Both the position numbers and the translations under genes were made by a program. The notes beneath the pieces were generated by a model. That model ran no database searches and was not told the DNA's origin. It saw nothing but the letters and a program-made list of their open reading frames with translations. Source: Streptomyces nymphaeiformis (GTDB lineage Bacteria > Actinomycetota > Actinomycetes > Streptomycetales > Streptomycetaceae). Taken from it: a stretch of 64,000 nt of DNA. Where the stretch lies: positions 248,001-312,000 of the forward strand of contig NZ_JACHJY010000009.1 of NCBI RefSeq assembly GCF_014203895.1. Reading direction: 5' to 3'. Shown here in pieces: positions 30,342 to 39,232 of the stretch (the stretch's first letter is position 1; every line of letters starts with the position of its first letter).

Positions 30342-31870
30342 GCCGTGACCTCCTTCAAGGCCTCGTCGGTACGGGATTCGGTACGGGATTCGGTACGGCT
30401 CCCGGTACGGGATTCGGTGCTGCCGTCGGTACTCGTACGGGTGAAGACGGCCATCTGCGTCGGCGGGCCGACCTCCGGGTCGTCCGGTCCCACGGGGGCG
30501 AACTCGACCCCGTACCCGAACTGCCCGGCGACCCCCTCCGCCCAGGCCCGGAACTCCTCGCGGGTCCACTCGAAGCGGTGGTCGCCGTGCCGGACGTGCC
30601 CGGCCGGCAGCGACTCCCAGCGCACGTTGTACTCGACGTTCGGCGTGGTCACGACGACCGTACGGGGCCGGGCCGAGCCGAACACCGCGTACTCCAGGGC
30701 CGGCAGCCTCGGCAGGTCCAGGTGCTCGATCACCTCGCTGAGCACGGCCGCGTCGTAACCGGCGAGCCGCTTGTCGGTGTACGCGAGGGAACCCTGCGTC
30801 AGCTTCACCCGCGCGGCCTGCCGCTCGCCCATCCGGTCGAGGCGCAGCCGGCGCGCGGCGACGCTCAGGGCACGCGCGGACACGTCCACACCGACGATCT
30901 CGGTGAAGCGCGGGTCCTTGAGCAGGGCCTGCACCAACTGCCCCTGCCCGCAGCCGAGATCGAGCACGCGCGCCGCCCCGGCTCCGGTCAGCGCGGCAAG
31001 GATCTCCTGGCGCCGCTGCTCGGCGAGCGGCACCGGACGCTCCTCCGTGTCGGTCGTCTCGTCGACGGCGTTGTCGACGTCCTCGACGTCCAGGCCGTCG
31101 GCCTCGGCGAGCCGGACCAGTTCGAGCCGCTCCGTCGCCTCACGGGCCAGGCCCCAGCGGCGCGAGAGGTAGCGGGCGGTGATCAGCTTCCGCTCGGGGT
31201 GGGCGGCCAGCCAGCCGTCACCGGCGCGCAGCAGCTTGTCGACCTCGTCGGGCGCGACCCAGTAGTGCTTGGCGTCGTCGAGGACCGGCAGCAGGACGTA
31301 CAGGTGGTTGAGGGCGTCCGCGAGCCGCAGCTCGCCCTCCAGGACCAGACGCACGTACCGCGAGTCGCCCCACTCGGGGAACTCCGCGTCCAGCGCCACC
31401 GGTTCGGCCTCCACCGTGTCCCAGCCGAGCGGCCCGAACAGCGCCCGCACCAGCTCCGCACCGCCCCGGGCGGGAAGCGCGGGCACCTCGACGCGCAGCG
31501 GCAGCGGCGCGGCGGCCCGCTCGGGCATCGCCTTGCACTCGCCGTGCAGCGCGGTCTTGAAGACCTTGGCGAGCGCGACGGCGAGCAGCGAGGACGCCGC
31601 GTAGGGCCGGTCGTTGACGTACTGCGCGAGCGCCGAGTCCGGGGCGCCGCCCCGGCCCTTGCCCTTGCCGCGGCGCACCAGCGCCACGGGGTCCACCTCC
31701 AGGAGGAGTGCCGCCGTGCACCGCTCGGCACTCGCCTCGGGATAGAGGACGTGCGCCGTGCCATGCGAAGTCGAGAACACCTGCGCCCGCTCGGGATGCT
31801 TGTGCAGCAGAAATCCGAGATCGGTCGCGGGGCGCTCCGGGTTGCCGTAGGTACTGATCGTCAGGAACAC
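30338..31870 (-). CDS. hen1: 3' terminal RNA ribose 2'-O-methyltransferase Hen1
   Basis: The 510-residue protein has a bacterial N-terminal ligase-activating domain (1-280) beginning MFLTISTYGNPERPATDLG. A Rossmann methyltransferase follows with SAM loop LDLGCGQGQL near 302. The metal-binding set of Hen1 is present: EVIEH near 378 and HVRHGDH near 425. It methylates the 2'-OH of the 3' nucleotide at a cleaved RNA end so that repaired RNA resists recutting. The last 30 residues (TESRTGSRTESRT) are a low-complexity tail encoded by four 12-bp repeats at about 30368-30419, not expected in the family core. It overlaps pnkp by 4 bp. Confidence 0.95.
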   Translation of the reverse strand: MFLTISTYGNPERPATDLGFLLHKHPERAQVFSTSHGTAHVLYPEASAERCTAALLLEVDPVALVRRGKGKGRGGAPDSALAQYVNDRPYAASSLLAVALAKVFKTALHGECKAMPERAAAPLPLRVEVPALPARGGAELVRALFGPLGWDTVEAEPVALDAEFPEWGDSRYVRLVLEGELRLADALNHLYVLLPVLDDAKHYWVAPDEVDKLLRAGDGWLAAHPERKLITARYLSRRWGLAREATERLELVRLAEADGLDVEDVDNAVDETTDTEERPVPLAEQRRQEILAALTGAGAARVLDLGCGQGQLVQALLKDPRFTEIVGVDVSARALSVAARRLRLDRMGERQAARVKLTQGSLAYTDKRLAGYDAAVLSEVIEHLDLPRLPALEYAVFGSARPRTVVVTTPNVEYNVRWESLPAGHVRHGDHRFEWTREEFRAWAEGVAGQFGYGVEFAPVGPDDPEVGPPTQMAVFTRTSTDGSTESRTGSRTESRTESRTDEALKEVTA

Positions 31871-31942
31871 ACCTTCGAGTATGGGTCGCCCCTCCCCTCC
31901 CCACCAGGCATTTTCCGCGGGGCCGGGCCTCGGGGCGCGACC

Positions 31943-32911
31943 TCAGCCGGTGTCCGTGCCCTCCCCCGCCAGGGCATCGGCGAGCGCGGCGATCGTCGTC
32001 GGTCCGACGCGGCAGCAGCCGCCGACGAGCCGGGCCCCCGCCCCGGTCCAGGCGACGGCCCGGGCCGGGTCGAAGGCCGTGTCCCCGCGCCAGTCCCGCG
32101 CCCCGGCGTCCCAGCGCTCCCCGCTGTTGGGGTAGACGACGGCCGGCTTCCCGGTCACGGCCACGGCGAGCTCCACGGCGTCCCCCGCCTCGGCCGGGTC
32201 GCAGCAGTTCACCCCGACCGCCACCACCTGGTCGTTCCCCGCGGCGACCGCGAAGGCCTCCGCCAGGTCCTGCCCGGCCCGCGTCCGCCCGCCCCCGACC
32301 GTGTACGAGAGCCACACCGGCACCCCGCACCCCTCGACCGCCCGCAGCAACGCCTCGGCCTCCACCACGTCCGGAACCGTCTCCAGGGCGAGGACGTCCG
32401 GCGCCGCCCCGGCGAGCACCTCGATCCGGGGCCGGTGGAACCGCTCGAGCGCACCCACCGAGAGCCCGTACCGCCCCCGGTACTCGCTGCCGTCGGCGAG
32501 CATCGCCCCGTACGGCCCGACGGACGCGGCAACCCACACCTCCCCCGGGGCCCCCGCCCCCGCCCCCTCCCCTCCCCCCGTGGCCCCTTCCCCCGTGGCC
32601 CCTTCTCCTGCCCTCCGGGCCAGCTCCACGCTGCGGACGAGCAGCCGCGCGGCTTCCGCCCGGCCCGTGCCGCGCCGGGCGAAGCCCTCGAACGTCGCCT
32701 GGTAGCTGGAGGTGATCAGCACCCGCGCACCGGCCCGTACGTACGCCCTGTGGGCCGCCTCGATCTGCTCGGGCCCGTCGGCGAGGAGCCGCGCGGACCA
32801 GAGCGCGTCGGAGAGGTCGCAGCCCTGCGCCTCCAGCTGGTTGGACAGCCCGCCGTCGAGGACGAGCACCCCCGCCCCGAGGGCTTCGGCGAACGTACGG
32901 ACCGGTCTCAT
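31943..32911 (-). CDS. mmuM: Homocysteine S-methyltransferase
   Basis: The 322-residue protein has the zinc-binding cysteines of the family: VNCC in the middle (about residue 235) and GGCC near the C-terminus (about 296). The N-terminal GVLVLDGGLSNQLEAQG and SYQATFEGF are typical. It transfers a methyl group from S-methylmethionine (or SAM) to homocysteine, giving methionine. An insert at residues 102-122 is Gly/Ala/Glu-rich (EGATGEGATGGG), a low-complexity expansion in a surface loop. It stands 13 bp after the LLM oxidoreductase start in the same direction; the two may share a transcript without an obvious metabolic link. Confidence 0.9.
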   Translation of the reverse strand: MRPVRTFAEALGAGVLVLDGGLSNQLEAQGCDLSDALWSARLLADGPEQIEAAHRAYVRAGARVLITSSYQATFEGFARRGTGRAEAARLLVRSVELARRAGEGATGEGATGGGEGAGAGAPGEVWVAASVGPYGAMLADGSEYRGRYGLSVGALERFHRPRIEVLAGAAPDVLALETVPDVVEAEALLRAVEGCGVPVWLSYTVGGGRTRAGQDLAEAFAVAAGNDQVVAVGVNCCDPAEAGDAVELAVAVTGKPAVVYPNSGERWDAGARDWRGDTAFDPARAVAWTGAGARLVGGCCRVGPTTIAALADALAGEGTDTG

Positions 32912-32924
32912 CGGTGCGCCCCGC

Positions 32925-33848
32925 TCATCCCAGCTGCGACTGGACCCGGGCGGAGATCAGCTCCAGGTGGTCCAGGTCCTCCAGGTCCAGGACCTGGAGG
33001 TAGACCCGGGAGGAGCCGATCGCCTCGTACCGCCCGATCTTGTCGACGACCTCGGCGGGCGAGCCCGCGAGCCCGTTCGCCTTCAGCTCGTCCACCTCCC
33101 GGCCGATGGCTGCCGCCCGGCGGGCCACCTCGGCGTCGCTCTTGCCGACGCAGACGACCAGCGCGTTCGAGTACACCAGGTCGTCCGCCGCCCGTCCCGC
33201 CGCCTCGGCGGCGGCCCGGACCCGGCCGAACTGCCGCTCACTGTCCTCTGCGGACGCGAACGGGATGTTGAACTCGTCCGCGTACCGCGCGGCCAGCCGC
33301 GGCGTACGGCTCGCGCCGTGCCCGCCGATCAGCACCGGGACCCTGGACTGGGCCGGCTTCGGAAGCGCGGGCGAGTCGGTGAGCTGGTAGTACTTCCCGT
33401 GGTGGCTGAAGGTCTTGCCGACCTCCGTCTCCCACAGGCCGGTGACGATCGCCAGCTGCTCCTCCAGCCGGCCGAACCTCTCCTTCGGGAACGGAATTCC
33501 GTAGGCCTTGTGCTCCTCCTCGAACCAGCCCGCGCCCAGGCCCAGTTCGACCCGTCCGCCGGACATCCGGTCCACCTGGGCGACCTGGATGGCCAGGACC
33601 CCGGGGAGCCGGAAGGTGCCGGCCGTCATCAGCGTGCCGAGCCGGATCCGCTTCGTCTCCCGGGCCAGGCCGGCCAGGGTGATCCAGGCGTCCGTCGGCC
33701 CCGGCAACCCGTCGCCCGACCCCATGCTCAGATAGTGGTCGGAGCGGAAGAAGGCGTCGAATCCGAGCTCCTCGGTGGCCCGGGCCACCGCGAGGAGCGT
33801 CTCGTAGTCGGCCCCCTGCTGGGGTTCGGTGAAGATGCGAAGGTCCAT
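32925..33848 (-). CDS. LLM-class F420-dependent oxidoreductase
   Basis: The 307-residue TIM-barrel flavin/F420 protein begins MDLRIFTEPQQGADY, with 'LGFDAFFRSDHYLSMG' following. 'TLMTAGTFRLPGVLAIQVAQVDRMSGGRVELGLGAGWFEEEHKAYGIPF' identifies the luciferase-like monooxygenase class that uses F420 in actinomycetes. The substrate cannot be inferred. The start ATG 33848 is chosen by family length; GGAGG lies very close to it, so GTG 15 bases upstream is also possible. Confidence 0.85.
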   Translation of the reverse strand: MDLRIFTEPQQGADYETLLAVARATEELGFDAFFRSDHYLSMGSGDGLPGPTDAWITLAGLARETKRIRLGTLMTAGTFRLPGVLAIQVAQVDRMSGGRVELGLGAGWFEEEHKAYGIPFPKERFGRLEEQLAIVTGLWETEVGKTFSHHGKYYQLTDSPALPKPAQSRVPVLIGGHGASRTPRLAARYADEFNIPFASAEDSERQFGRVRAAAEAAGRAADDLVYSNALVVCVGKSDAEVARRAAAIGREVDELKANGLAGSPAEVVDKIGRYEAIGSSRVYLQVLDLEDLDHLELISARVQSQLG

Positions 33849-34092
33849 ACCTCCATCCTGCACCGTCGGGTGCGTGTCAACCTCTCCGTCAGCTCCCCGT
33901 CCGCACCGGCTCGGGCGGGTGAATATCCGACCCGTGGCGGGGCGCGTCCGCCCTGGCCAGTGACCGGGGCCGGGCACCCGTCGTTGGCTCGGGCGGAGCC
34001 GGACCGCCCGGCCCGCGTGCCGGCGGCCGCTGCCGGTGCGTCTCCCTCACGGTCCCGCCCTCGGCGGCGGGCCCCGGGCCGAGGAGGCCGCC

Positions 34093-34302
34093 ATGTCCCA
34101 GGAAGCCGCACCGGAGCGGGCCGTGCCCGAACAGCCCGCGTCGCAGTCCGTGCCCGAGCAGAAGGGCGCCGAGGCTCCGAAGGGCCTGCTCCAGCAGATG
34201 GAGGAGCTGATGGCGGCGCTCTCCGCCGACCTCTCCCAGCTGGACGCCGACCTCCAGTCCACGTCCGACCGCCTGGCCCCCTCTCCGGACCCCGAGCCCT
34301 GA
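34093..34302 (+). CDS. Small coiled-coil hypothetical protein
   Basis: A 69-residue ORF follows an excellent Shine-Dalgarno (GAGGAGG, 5 bases before ATG 34093). The N-terminal half is Glu/Pro/Ala-rich; the second half, GLLQQMEELMAALSADLSQL, is a clean amphipathic helix, likely a short coiled coil. It is acidic and has no cysteine or membrane segment. Its composition and start context argue that it is a real gene, but I know no function. It points toward the convergent DUF6099 gene, 32 bp away. Confidence 0.65.
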   Translation: MSQEAAPERAVPEQPASQSVPEQKGAEAPKGLLQQMEELMAALSADLSQLDADLQSTSDRLAPSPDPEP

Positions 34303-34334
34303 CCCGAGCCGCATCACGGGAGCCGGCGACCCCG

Positions 34335-34826
34335 CTACCACGACGGGTCCCGGCCGCTCGGGCCCGCTCGGCCCCGGGCGGGGTCGGGTGGGCGGGCGCG
34401 GTCCCCGTCGCGCACGGCGAGGCGTCGCAGCATCCCGCGCACCCGGTCGCTCGACTCGTCGGCGGCGTCGATCGCCTCGATGCACTGCCAGTAGAGCCCC
34501 TCCTCGTCGGTGGCGCAGGCCACCCCCACCAGCGCGATCCCGACCTCCCCCAGCAGCTCCCCGAGCGCGGTCAACGACCCGCACGGGTCCGCGACTTCGG
34601 TCAGCCGGCCCGCGCGCGGGCCGCCGGAGCCCCAGGCCGGGTACTCCCCGATCTCGCTCAGCCCCCGCGCCTCGCCGCGCAGCTCCTGCGGTCCGCAGAG
34701 CGCGAGGTGACGCCCTATCGCCTGGGCGAGCGCCTGCGCCTGCCAGGCCTCCGCCACGATGTCCTGTGCCGTCCCGCTCTCCGCCAGCGCCTGTCGGCCC
34801 AGCGCGATGAGTCGCTCCGCTTCCAT
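34335..34826 (-). CDS. DUF6099-family protein
   Basis: The 163-residue helical protein is recognised by 'AEAWQAQALAQAIGRHLAL', 'ELRGEARGLSE' and 'VGIALVGVACATDEEGLYWQCIEAIDAADE'. I associate these with DUF6099, a Streptomyces-restricted family of unknown role. The start is ATG 34826; an in-frame TTG sits one codon earlier. The last 20 residues (Pro/Arg-rich) vary. No operon partner is apparent: the next gene on the same strand starts 126 bp upstream. Confidence 0.7.
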   Translation of the reverse strand: MEAERLIALGRQALAESGTAQDIVAEAWQAQALAQAIGRHLALCGPQELRGEARGLSEIGEYPAWGSGGPRAGRLTEVADPCGSLTALGELLGEVGIALVGVACATDEEGLYWQCIEAIDAADESSDRVRGMLRRLAVRDGDRARPPDPARGRAGPSGRDPSW

Positions 34827-34952
34827 CAACGCCGCCCCCGTTCGTACGACTTACTGCCCACTCAGTCCACTACCCAGAGTGAGGCCGACTGAGCCCCAAC
34901 ACCAGAGGAATTCGGAAATCTGTGGACAGGAAGCCTGACGGGGGCAAGTCGA

Positions 34953-35348
34953 TCACTCCGAAGAGTGACGATCTTCGTCCGTATCGGCGTCCGTGAGCCC
35001 CTCCTCACGCCCTCCGCCCCGCCTCCGGACGGGAAACCGGACCTCGTTCCGGTCGATCTTGGCCGCGAGCGCCGCCAGCGGATCGACGCCGAGCACCTGG
35101 CAGAACTGGAGGAGGTAGGCGAGCACGTCCGCCACCTCGTCGGCGACCCGGTGCGCCGACTCCGGGTCGTCCATCACCCGTTCCGCCTGCTCCGGCGTCA
35201 ACCACTGGAAGATCTCAAGGAGTTCGGCGGCCTCCACGCTGAGGGCCGCCGCCAGGTTCTTGGGTGTGTGGTAGGGCTGCCAGTCGCGGGCCGCCGCGAA
35301 CTCGGCCAGCCTGCGCTGGAGCCCTGCCACGTCGTTGTCGTCCGTCAC
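34953..35348 (-). CDS. MazG-like nucleotide pyrophosphohydrolase
   Basis: The 131-residue all-alpha NTP pyrophosphatase has 'HTPKNLAAALSVEAAELLEIFQW' and 'ADEVADVLAYLLQF'. These supply the E-x2-E and E-x2-D metal-binding motifs of the dCTPase/MazG-like family, which cleaves nucleoside triphosphates to monophosphates in the house-cleaning role. The protein is the usual length plus a charged tail (TDADTDEDRH). The start GTG 35348 overlaps the ATPase stop (GTGA), so the two are translationally coupled. Confidence 0.85.
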   Translation of the reverse strand: MTDDNDVAGLQRRLAEFAAARDWQPYHTPKNLAAALSVEAAELLEIFQWLTPEQAERVMDDPESAHRVADEVADVLAYLLQFCQVLGVDPLAALAAKIDRNEVRFPVRRRGGGREEGLTDADTDEDRHSSE

Positions 35349-36940
35349 CCGCTCAGGTCTACCACCGTCACCCCGGGCGTCCGGCGCGCCTCCCCCGCCG
35401 CACGCTCCCCGACCGTGCCCGCCACCCGGATGTGCCCGTCGGCGGCGATGCCCGTCGCGAGCCGCAGCAGTTCGCCCACCTGGCGTCCGTCGAGCCCCCG
35501 GTCGAGGTCGTCGGCGAGCAGCGTCAGGCTCTGCATGGCGTCCGGCACCTCGGCGATCCGGTCCATCTCCAGGACTCCGGGGCCGGTGAGCAGGGTGAGC
35601 GCGAGGGCCAGGTAGCGGAGTTCGCCGTCGCCGAGGCGGCCGAGCGGGGTCGCGGGCCGGCCGCCGCGTTCGAGGACGGCGCGTACGGTGCCTTCCGGGA
35701 GTTCCTGTACGCCGACTCCGGTGACCGGTCCCACGCAGCCCGCTCCCGCGACGGTGGCGAGACGGTGGTGGCGGCGCGGGCAGTCCGTGTGGGTGCGGTG
35801 CAGGACCTCGGCGAGGTTCCCGCAGCCGCGCCGCAGCCGCCCCTCGCCCGGCGGCACGGGGGCCCGCATCCGCTCGGGCCGGGGGTCGCAGGCGAAGGCG
35901 GACCGCAGGCCGATGACGACCTGCTCGGCGGCGGCCAGGACCTCCAGCTGCCCCTGGGTCTTGCCCGCGACGCGCAGCGGCAGCAGGGCCGTGCCCAGCA
36001 GGTCGTCGGGGAGCGGGGCGCGGGTGACGGGGGTGGTGCCCGCCGTGTGCCAGGCGGCCTGGACGGTGCTGCGGCCGGGGTCGCGGAGCGCGGTGGCGAG
36101 CAGGGTGCGGCCCCGGCCGGTGAGCCGCTCGCCGACGATGCGGAGCCTGGGCTCGGCCTGCACGGCGAGGTCCAGGTGGACGGGGCCCTCGGGTCCGTCG
36201 ACCGTGCATCCGATCCGGAAGCCGCGCCTGCCCTGGGCGTCGGGCCGGGCGCGTTCGGGGACGCAGTCGGCGGCGTCGGGGAACACCTCGTCGAGCGGGT
36301 CGCCCGCGCCGAGCCTGGCGAGCGCCTCGTACGCCCGCAGGGTGGTGGACTTGCCGCTGCCGCTCGGCCCGGCGAAGAGGGTGACGGGTCCGAGCGGGTG
36401 CACGGCGGAACGGTGGCCGGCGAACGCGGACAGCCGCAGTTCGGTGACGGCGGGCCGGGCGGTGAGCGGTCCGCCCCGCCGCCCCGGTCCGCCCCGTCCC
36501 TCCGCCTCGACCGGGCCCCGCGCCTCGGGGACGGAGGCGCGGGGCGCGGTCGCGACGGGCCTGGACTCGCCCGGCCCGGAGACCCTGGGCTCGGAGACGC
36601 GGGGCCCGGAGACCCGGGGTCCGGCGAAGCGGGCGGCGGAAGCGGGCGCGACGGAGGAAGAACCCACTGGGGAAGGCCCGGCCGAGGCAGGGCCGGCCGA
36701 GGCTTCACCGTCCGATCCCGAGGAAGGCCCGTCCGAGGAAGGCCCGACCGAGGAAGGCCCGGTCAGGGGAGCTCCGACCGAGGCGAGCCCGGTCGCGGCG
36801 CCTTCGGTCGAGGCAGGGTGAGCCGAGGGCGACTGAACCGGGGAAGGGTGAATCGAGGAAGGGTGAACTGAGGAAGGAACGACGTCGGAGGAAGGGGCGT
36901 CTGACGTGCGGGCGAGCGTGGGGCCGCCGGTGAGGTCCAT
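35345..36940 (-). CDS. AAA/SMC-like ATP-binding protein with long disordered N-terminus
   Basis: Residues about 165-531 form an ABC/RecF-type ATPase: 'ELRLSAFAGHRSAVHPLGPVTLFAGPSGSGKST' (P-loop near 190), an ABC-like signature LGDGELRYLALALTLL (about 430), and 'VLEMDRIAEVP' as a Walker B region. This resembles small SMC-like ATPases paired with diverse partners; its target is unknown. The first 160 residues are Ser/Pro/Gly-rich repeats (GPSSVGPSSDG), so the true start may be further in, but no good ATG or GTG with a ribosome site was found there. It couples to the MazG-like gene by overlap. Confidence 0.65.
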   Translation of the reverse strand: MDLTGGPTLARTSDAPSSDVVPSSVHPSSIHPSPVQSPSAHPASTEGAATGLASVGAPLTGPSSVGPSSDGPSSGSDGEASAGPASAGPSPVGSSSVAPASAARFAGPRVSGPRVSEPRVSGPGESRPVATAPRASVPEARGPVEAEGRGGPGRRGGPLTARPAVTELRLSAFAGHRSAVHPLGPVTLFAGPSGSGKSTTLRAYEALARLGAGDPLDEVFPDAADCVPERARPDAQGRRGFRIGCTVDGPEGPVHLDLAVQAEPRLRIVGERLTGRGRTLLATALRDPGRSTVQAAWHTAGTTPVTRAPLPDDLLGTALLPLRVAGKTQGQLEVLAAAEQVVIGLRSAFACDPRPERMRAPVPPGEGRLRRGCGNLAEVLHRTHTDCPRRHHRLATVAGAGCVGPVTGVGVQELPEGTVRAVLERGGRPATPLGRLGDGELRYLALALTLLTGPGVLEMDRIAEVPDAMQSLTLLADDLDRGLDGRQVGELLRLATGIAADGHIRVAGTVGERAAGEARRTPGVTVVDLSG

Positions 36941-36995
36941 GCCCGGACCGTACGCAGATCATTCCCTGACGAACCGTTACGGCGAGATGACCTTC

Positions 36996-37427
36996 CTACG
37001 ATCGAGGGACGCCGGCGGTCCTGCCGCCCACGACGTCGTCCTCGCCCTCACCCTCCGCGCCCTCGACCTCCGTACCGGCCGGGGCCAGCAGGAAGACGTT
37101 CCGGTCGACGCGGTGCATCCCGCTGCCGAGGCCGAAGACGACGCCGCTGCTGAAGTCGAGGATCCGCTTGGCGACCTCGGTGTCGGCGCTCGTCAGATCG
37201 AGGAGCACCGGGATCTGGGCGATGAGGTACTCGGCGACCTCACGGGCGTCGGCGAAGACCTGCACGCGGAGCACGACCATGCGGCGCTGCTCGGCGGTTT
37301 CGTACTGCTCGGGGATCGTGCGGTGGTCGACCCTGGACGGCCATTCGTCACGGCCGCGCAGGGGCAGGACCTGGGCGAGGCCCTCCCACTGTTCGTCGGT
37401 GACGTCGTACCTCTCGTACCTACTCAT
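36996..37427 (-). CDS. SepF-like cell division protein
   Basis: This 143-residue protein has the SepF core: 'VLRVQVFADAREVAEYLIAQIPVLLDLTSADTEVAKRILDFSSGVVFGLGSGMHRVDRNVFLLAP'-like order of strands and helices (about residues 50-118). SepF ties FtsZ to the membrane in actinomycetes. This copy lies outside the ftsZ division cluster, so it is probably one of the extra SepF-like proteins Streptomyces carry. The N-terminus (MSRYERYDVTDEQW) lacks a clear membrane-targeting amphipathic helix. The start ATG 37427 has GGAGG eight bases before it. Confidence 0.8.
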   Translation of the reverse strand: MSRYERYDVTDEQWEGLAQVLPLRGRDEWPSRVDHRTIPEQYETAEQRRMVVLRVQVFADAREVAEYLIAQIPVLLDLTSADTEVAKRILDFSSGVVFGLGSGMHRVDRNVFLLAPAGTEVEGAEGEGEDDVVGGRTAGVPRS

Positions 37428-37511
37428 GGGTCCATCCTCCCGCTCCTCACCCGTTCGGCCCAACAACGACACGAGGTGATGGCCCGGGGGCGGTCCGCGC
37501 GCGGCTCCTGG

Positions 37512-38006
37512 TCAGCCGGTGCCCTGACCTGCGCCGGCGGGCGGGACGGAGTACGTGACGGTGGCGGAGGCCGCCAGATCGCCCGCCTCGTCCCTGAGTT
37601 CGGCGAGGACCACGCAGAGGCGGCGGCCGAACTTGGCCATGCGCGCGTGCGTCCGGAGCAGTCCGGGGCGGGGGCGGTTGAGGTAGCTGATCTGGAGCGA
37701 GGTGGTGAGCGCCATCGGGGTGGGGCGTCCGAGCCGGGCGTTGATGAGGAGGAACGCGGCGAGGTCGACGAGCCCGGCCTGTTCGGGACCGGAGATCGTG
37801 CCGCCGGGGCGGGTGCGGAGGCGGGCGCCGTCCGCCTCCATGAGGAGGTACGTCCCGCTCGCGTCGGTGACCCGGCAGGCCGCGTAGTCGGGGAACTGCC
37901 GCTGGACGAGCGCGTTGAGCTCGTCCGGCGACAGCGGGCGGGCAGCGGGCGCTGTCGCCGGGTCCGGGGCCTGCGTCTCGCGTATCGGGCTCCCCGTGTC
38001 CCTCAT
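37512..38006 (-). CDS. PaaI-type hotdog-fold thioesterase family protein
   Basis: The 164-residue protein has a single hotdog domain. The central helix region reads 'TISGPEQAGLVDLAAFLLINARLG' and the strand 'MALTTSLQISYLNRP' follows, as in PaaI/YdiI acyl-CoA thioesterases. The catalytic Asp position falls in 'LVDLAAF'. The substrate is unknown. The start ATG 38006 overlaps the aminotransferase stop by one base (TGATG), so it is read from the same transcript. Confidence 0.8.
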   Translation of the reverse strand: MRDTGSPIRETQAPDPATAPAARPLSPDELNALVQRQFPDYAACRVTDASGTYLLMEADGARLRTRPGGTISGPEQAGLVDLAAFLLINARLGRPTPMALTTSLQISYLNRPRPGLLRTHARMAKFGRRLCVVLAELRDEAGDLAASATVTYSVPPAGAGQGTG

Positions 38007-39232
38007 CAGGCGAAGCTCTTCGCCAGGCGGCGGAGGCCTTCCCTGATCTCGTCGGCCGAGTGCGTCGTGAACGACAGCCGCATCGCGCCCGGGTCGGGTT
38101 CGCCGCAGAAGAACGGGGCTCCCGGCACGTAGGCCACCTCGTGGCCGACGGCCGTCTTCAGGAGGGCCGTGGCGTCGTGGCCCGCGGGGAGGGTGACCCA
38201 GATGAACATGCCGCCCTCCGGCCTGTTCCACCGGCTGCCCTCGGGCAGGGCGCCCGGCAGGCCGTCGAGCATGGCGTCCCTGCGCTCCTGGTAGGCGGCG
38301 CGCATCACCGCGACGTGTGCGTCGAGGTCGCTGTCGCGGAGATAGCGCGCGGCGGCGGCCTGGTCGATGGTCGAGGTGTGCAGGTCGGCGGCCTGCTTGG
38401 CGATCACGCAGGCGCGGCGGAGGCCGGCGGGGGCGCGCAGGTAGCCGAGGCGGAGGCCGGGGGCCATCACCTTGGAGAAGGAGCCGAGCAGGACGGTGCG
38501 GTCGGCCGCGGCGGGGTCGGCGGCGATGGCGGGGACGCGCTCGCCGTCGTAGCGCAGTTCGCCGTACGGGTCGTCCTCGACGATCCAGAAGCCGTGCCGC
38601 GCGGCGGCCTCGGCGACGGCGTGGCGGCGCTCGGCGGGGAGGGTCCGGCCCGTGGGGTTCTGGAAGGTGGGGACGATGTAGAGGAGGGTCGCCTTCTCGC
38701 GGGCCGCGATCTCCTCCAGGGCCTCCGGGATGATGCCCTGGTCGTCGGTGGGCACGGGGACGACGCGCGCGCCCGCGAAGCCGAAGGTCTGCAGGGCGGC
38801 GAGGTAGCAGGGGTCCTCGACGAGGACGACGCTGCCGGGTTCGACGAGGGCGGTGGTGAGGAGCGTGAGGGCCTGCTGCGAGCCGGTGGTGACGAGCAGG
38901 TCGTCGGCGTCCGTGGGCAGTTCGCGCGCGGTGAGCCGGGCGGCGACGGCGGTGCGCAGGTCGGGGTCGCCCTCGGTCGTCGAGTACTGGAGGGCGGTCT
39001 GCGGGCTCTCCGCGAGGACCCGGTCGTACGCCGCGCGGATGCCGGCGATGTCGAACAGCTCGGGGGCGGGCAGGCCTCCGGCGAACGAGATCACTTCGGG
39101 CCGTGCCGTGAGCGCCAGGATCTCCCGTACCGGCGACGAGCCGACGTTGGCCAGCCGTGAGGCGGTGGCCGGCGCGGGCACGGAGGGGGTGGTGGAGGTG
39201 GCGTTCGCGGGCGCGGAGGCGGCAGAAAGCAT
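38006..39232 (-). CDS. PLP-dependent aminotransferase, fold type I (2-aminoadipate/MocR-like group)
   Basis: The 408-residue protein has 'ISFAGGLPAPELF', 'LQYSTTEGDPDLR', 'TTGSQQALTLL' and 'VEDPCYLAALQTFGFAG'. PTFQNPTGR and 'EDDPYGELRY' follow, then the PLP Lys in GSFSKVMAPGLRLGY (about residue 247). This is the group of aminotransferases that includes 2-aminoadipate transaminase and MocR regulators, here without a DNA-binding domain. The substrate is unknown. The ATG is close behind a TATATG box, and no Shine-Dalgarno is seen, so the mRNA may be leaderless. Confidence 0.9.
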   Translation of the reverse strand: MLSAASAPANATSTTPSVPAPATASRLANVGSSPVREILALTARPEVISFAGGLPAPELFDIAGIRAAYDRVLAESPQTALQYSTTEGDPDLRTAVAARLTARELPTDADDLLVTTGSQQALTLLTTALVEPGSVVLVEDPCYLAALQTFGFAGARVVPVPTDDQGIIPEALEEIAAREKATLLYIVPTFQNPTGRTLPAERRHAVAEAAARHGFWIVEDDPYGELRYDGERVPAIAADPAAADRTVLLGSFSKVMAPGLRLGYLRAPAGLRRACVIAKQAADLHTSTIDQAAAARYLRDSDLDAHVAVMRAAYQERRDAMLDGLPGALPEGSRWNRPEGGMFIWVTLPAGHDATALLKTAVGHEVAYVPGAPFFCGEPDPGAMRLSFTTHSADEIREGLRRLAKSFA

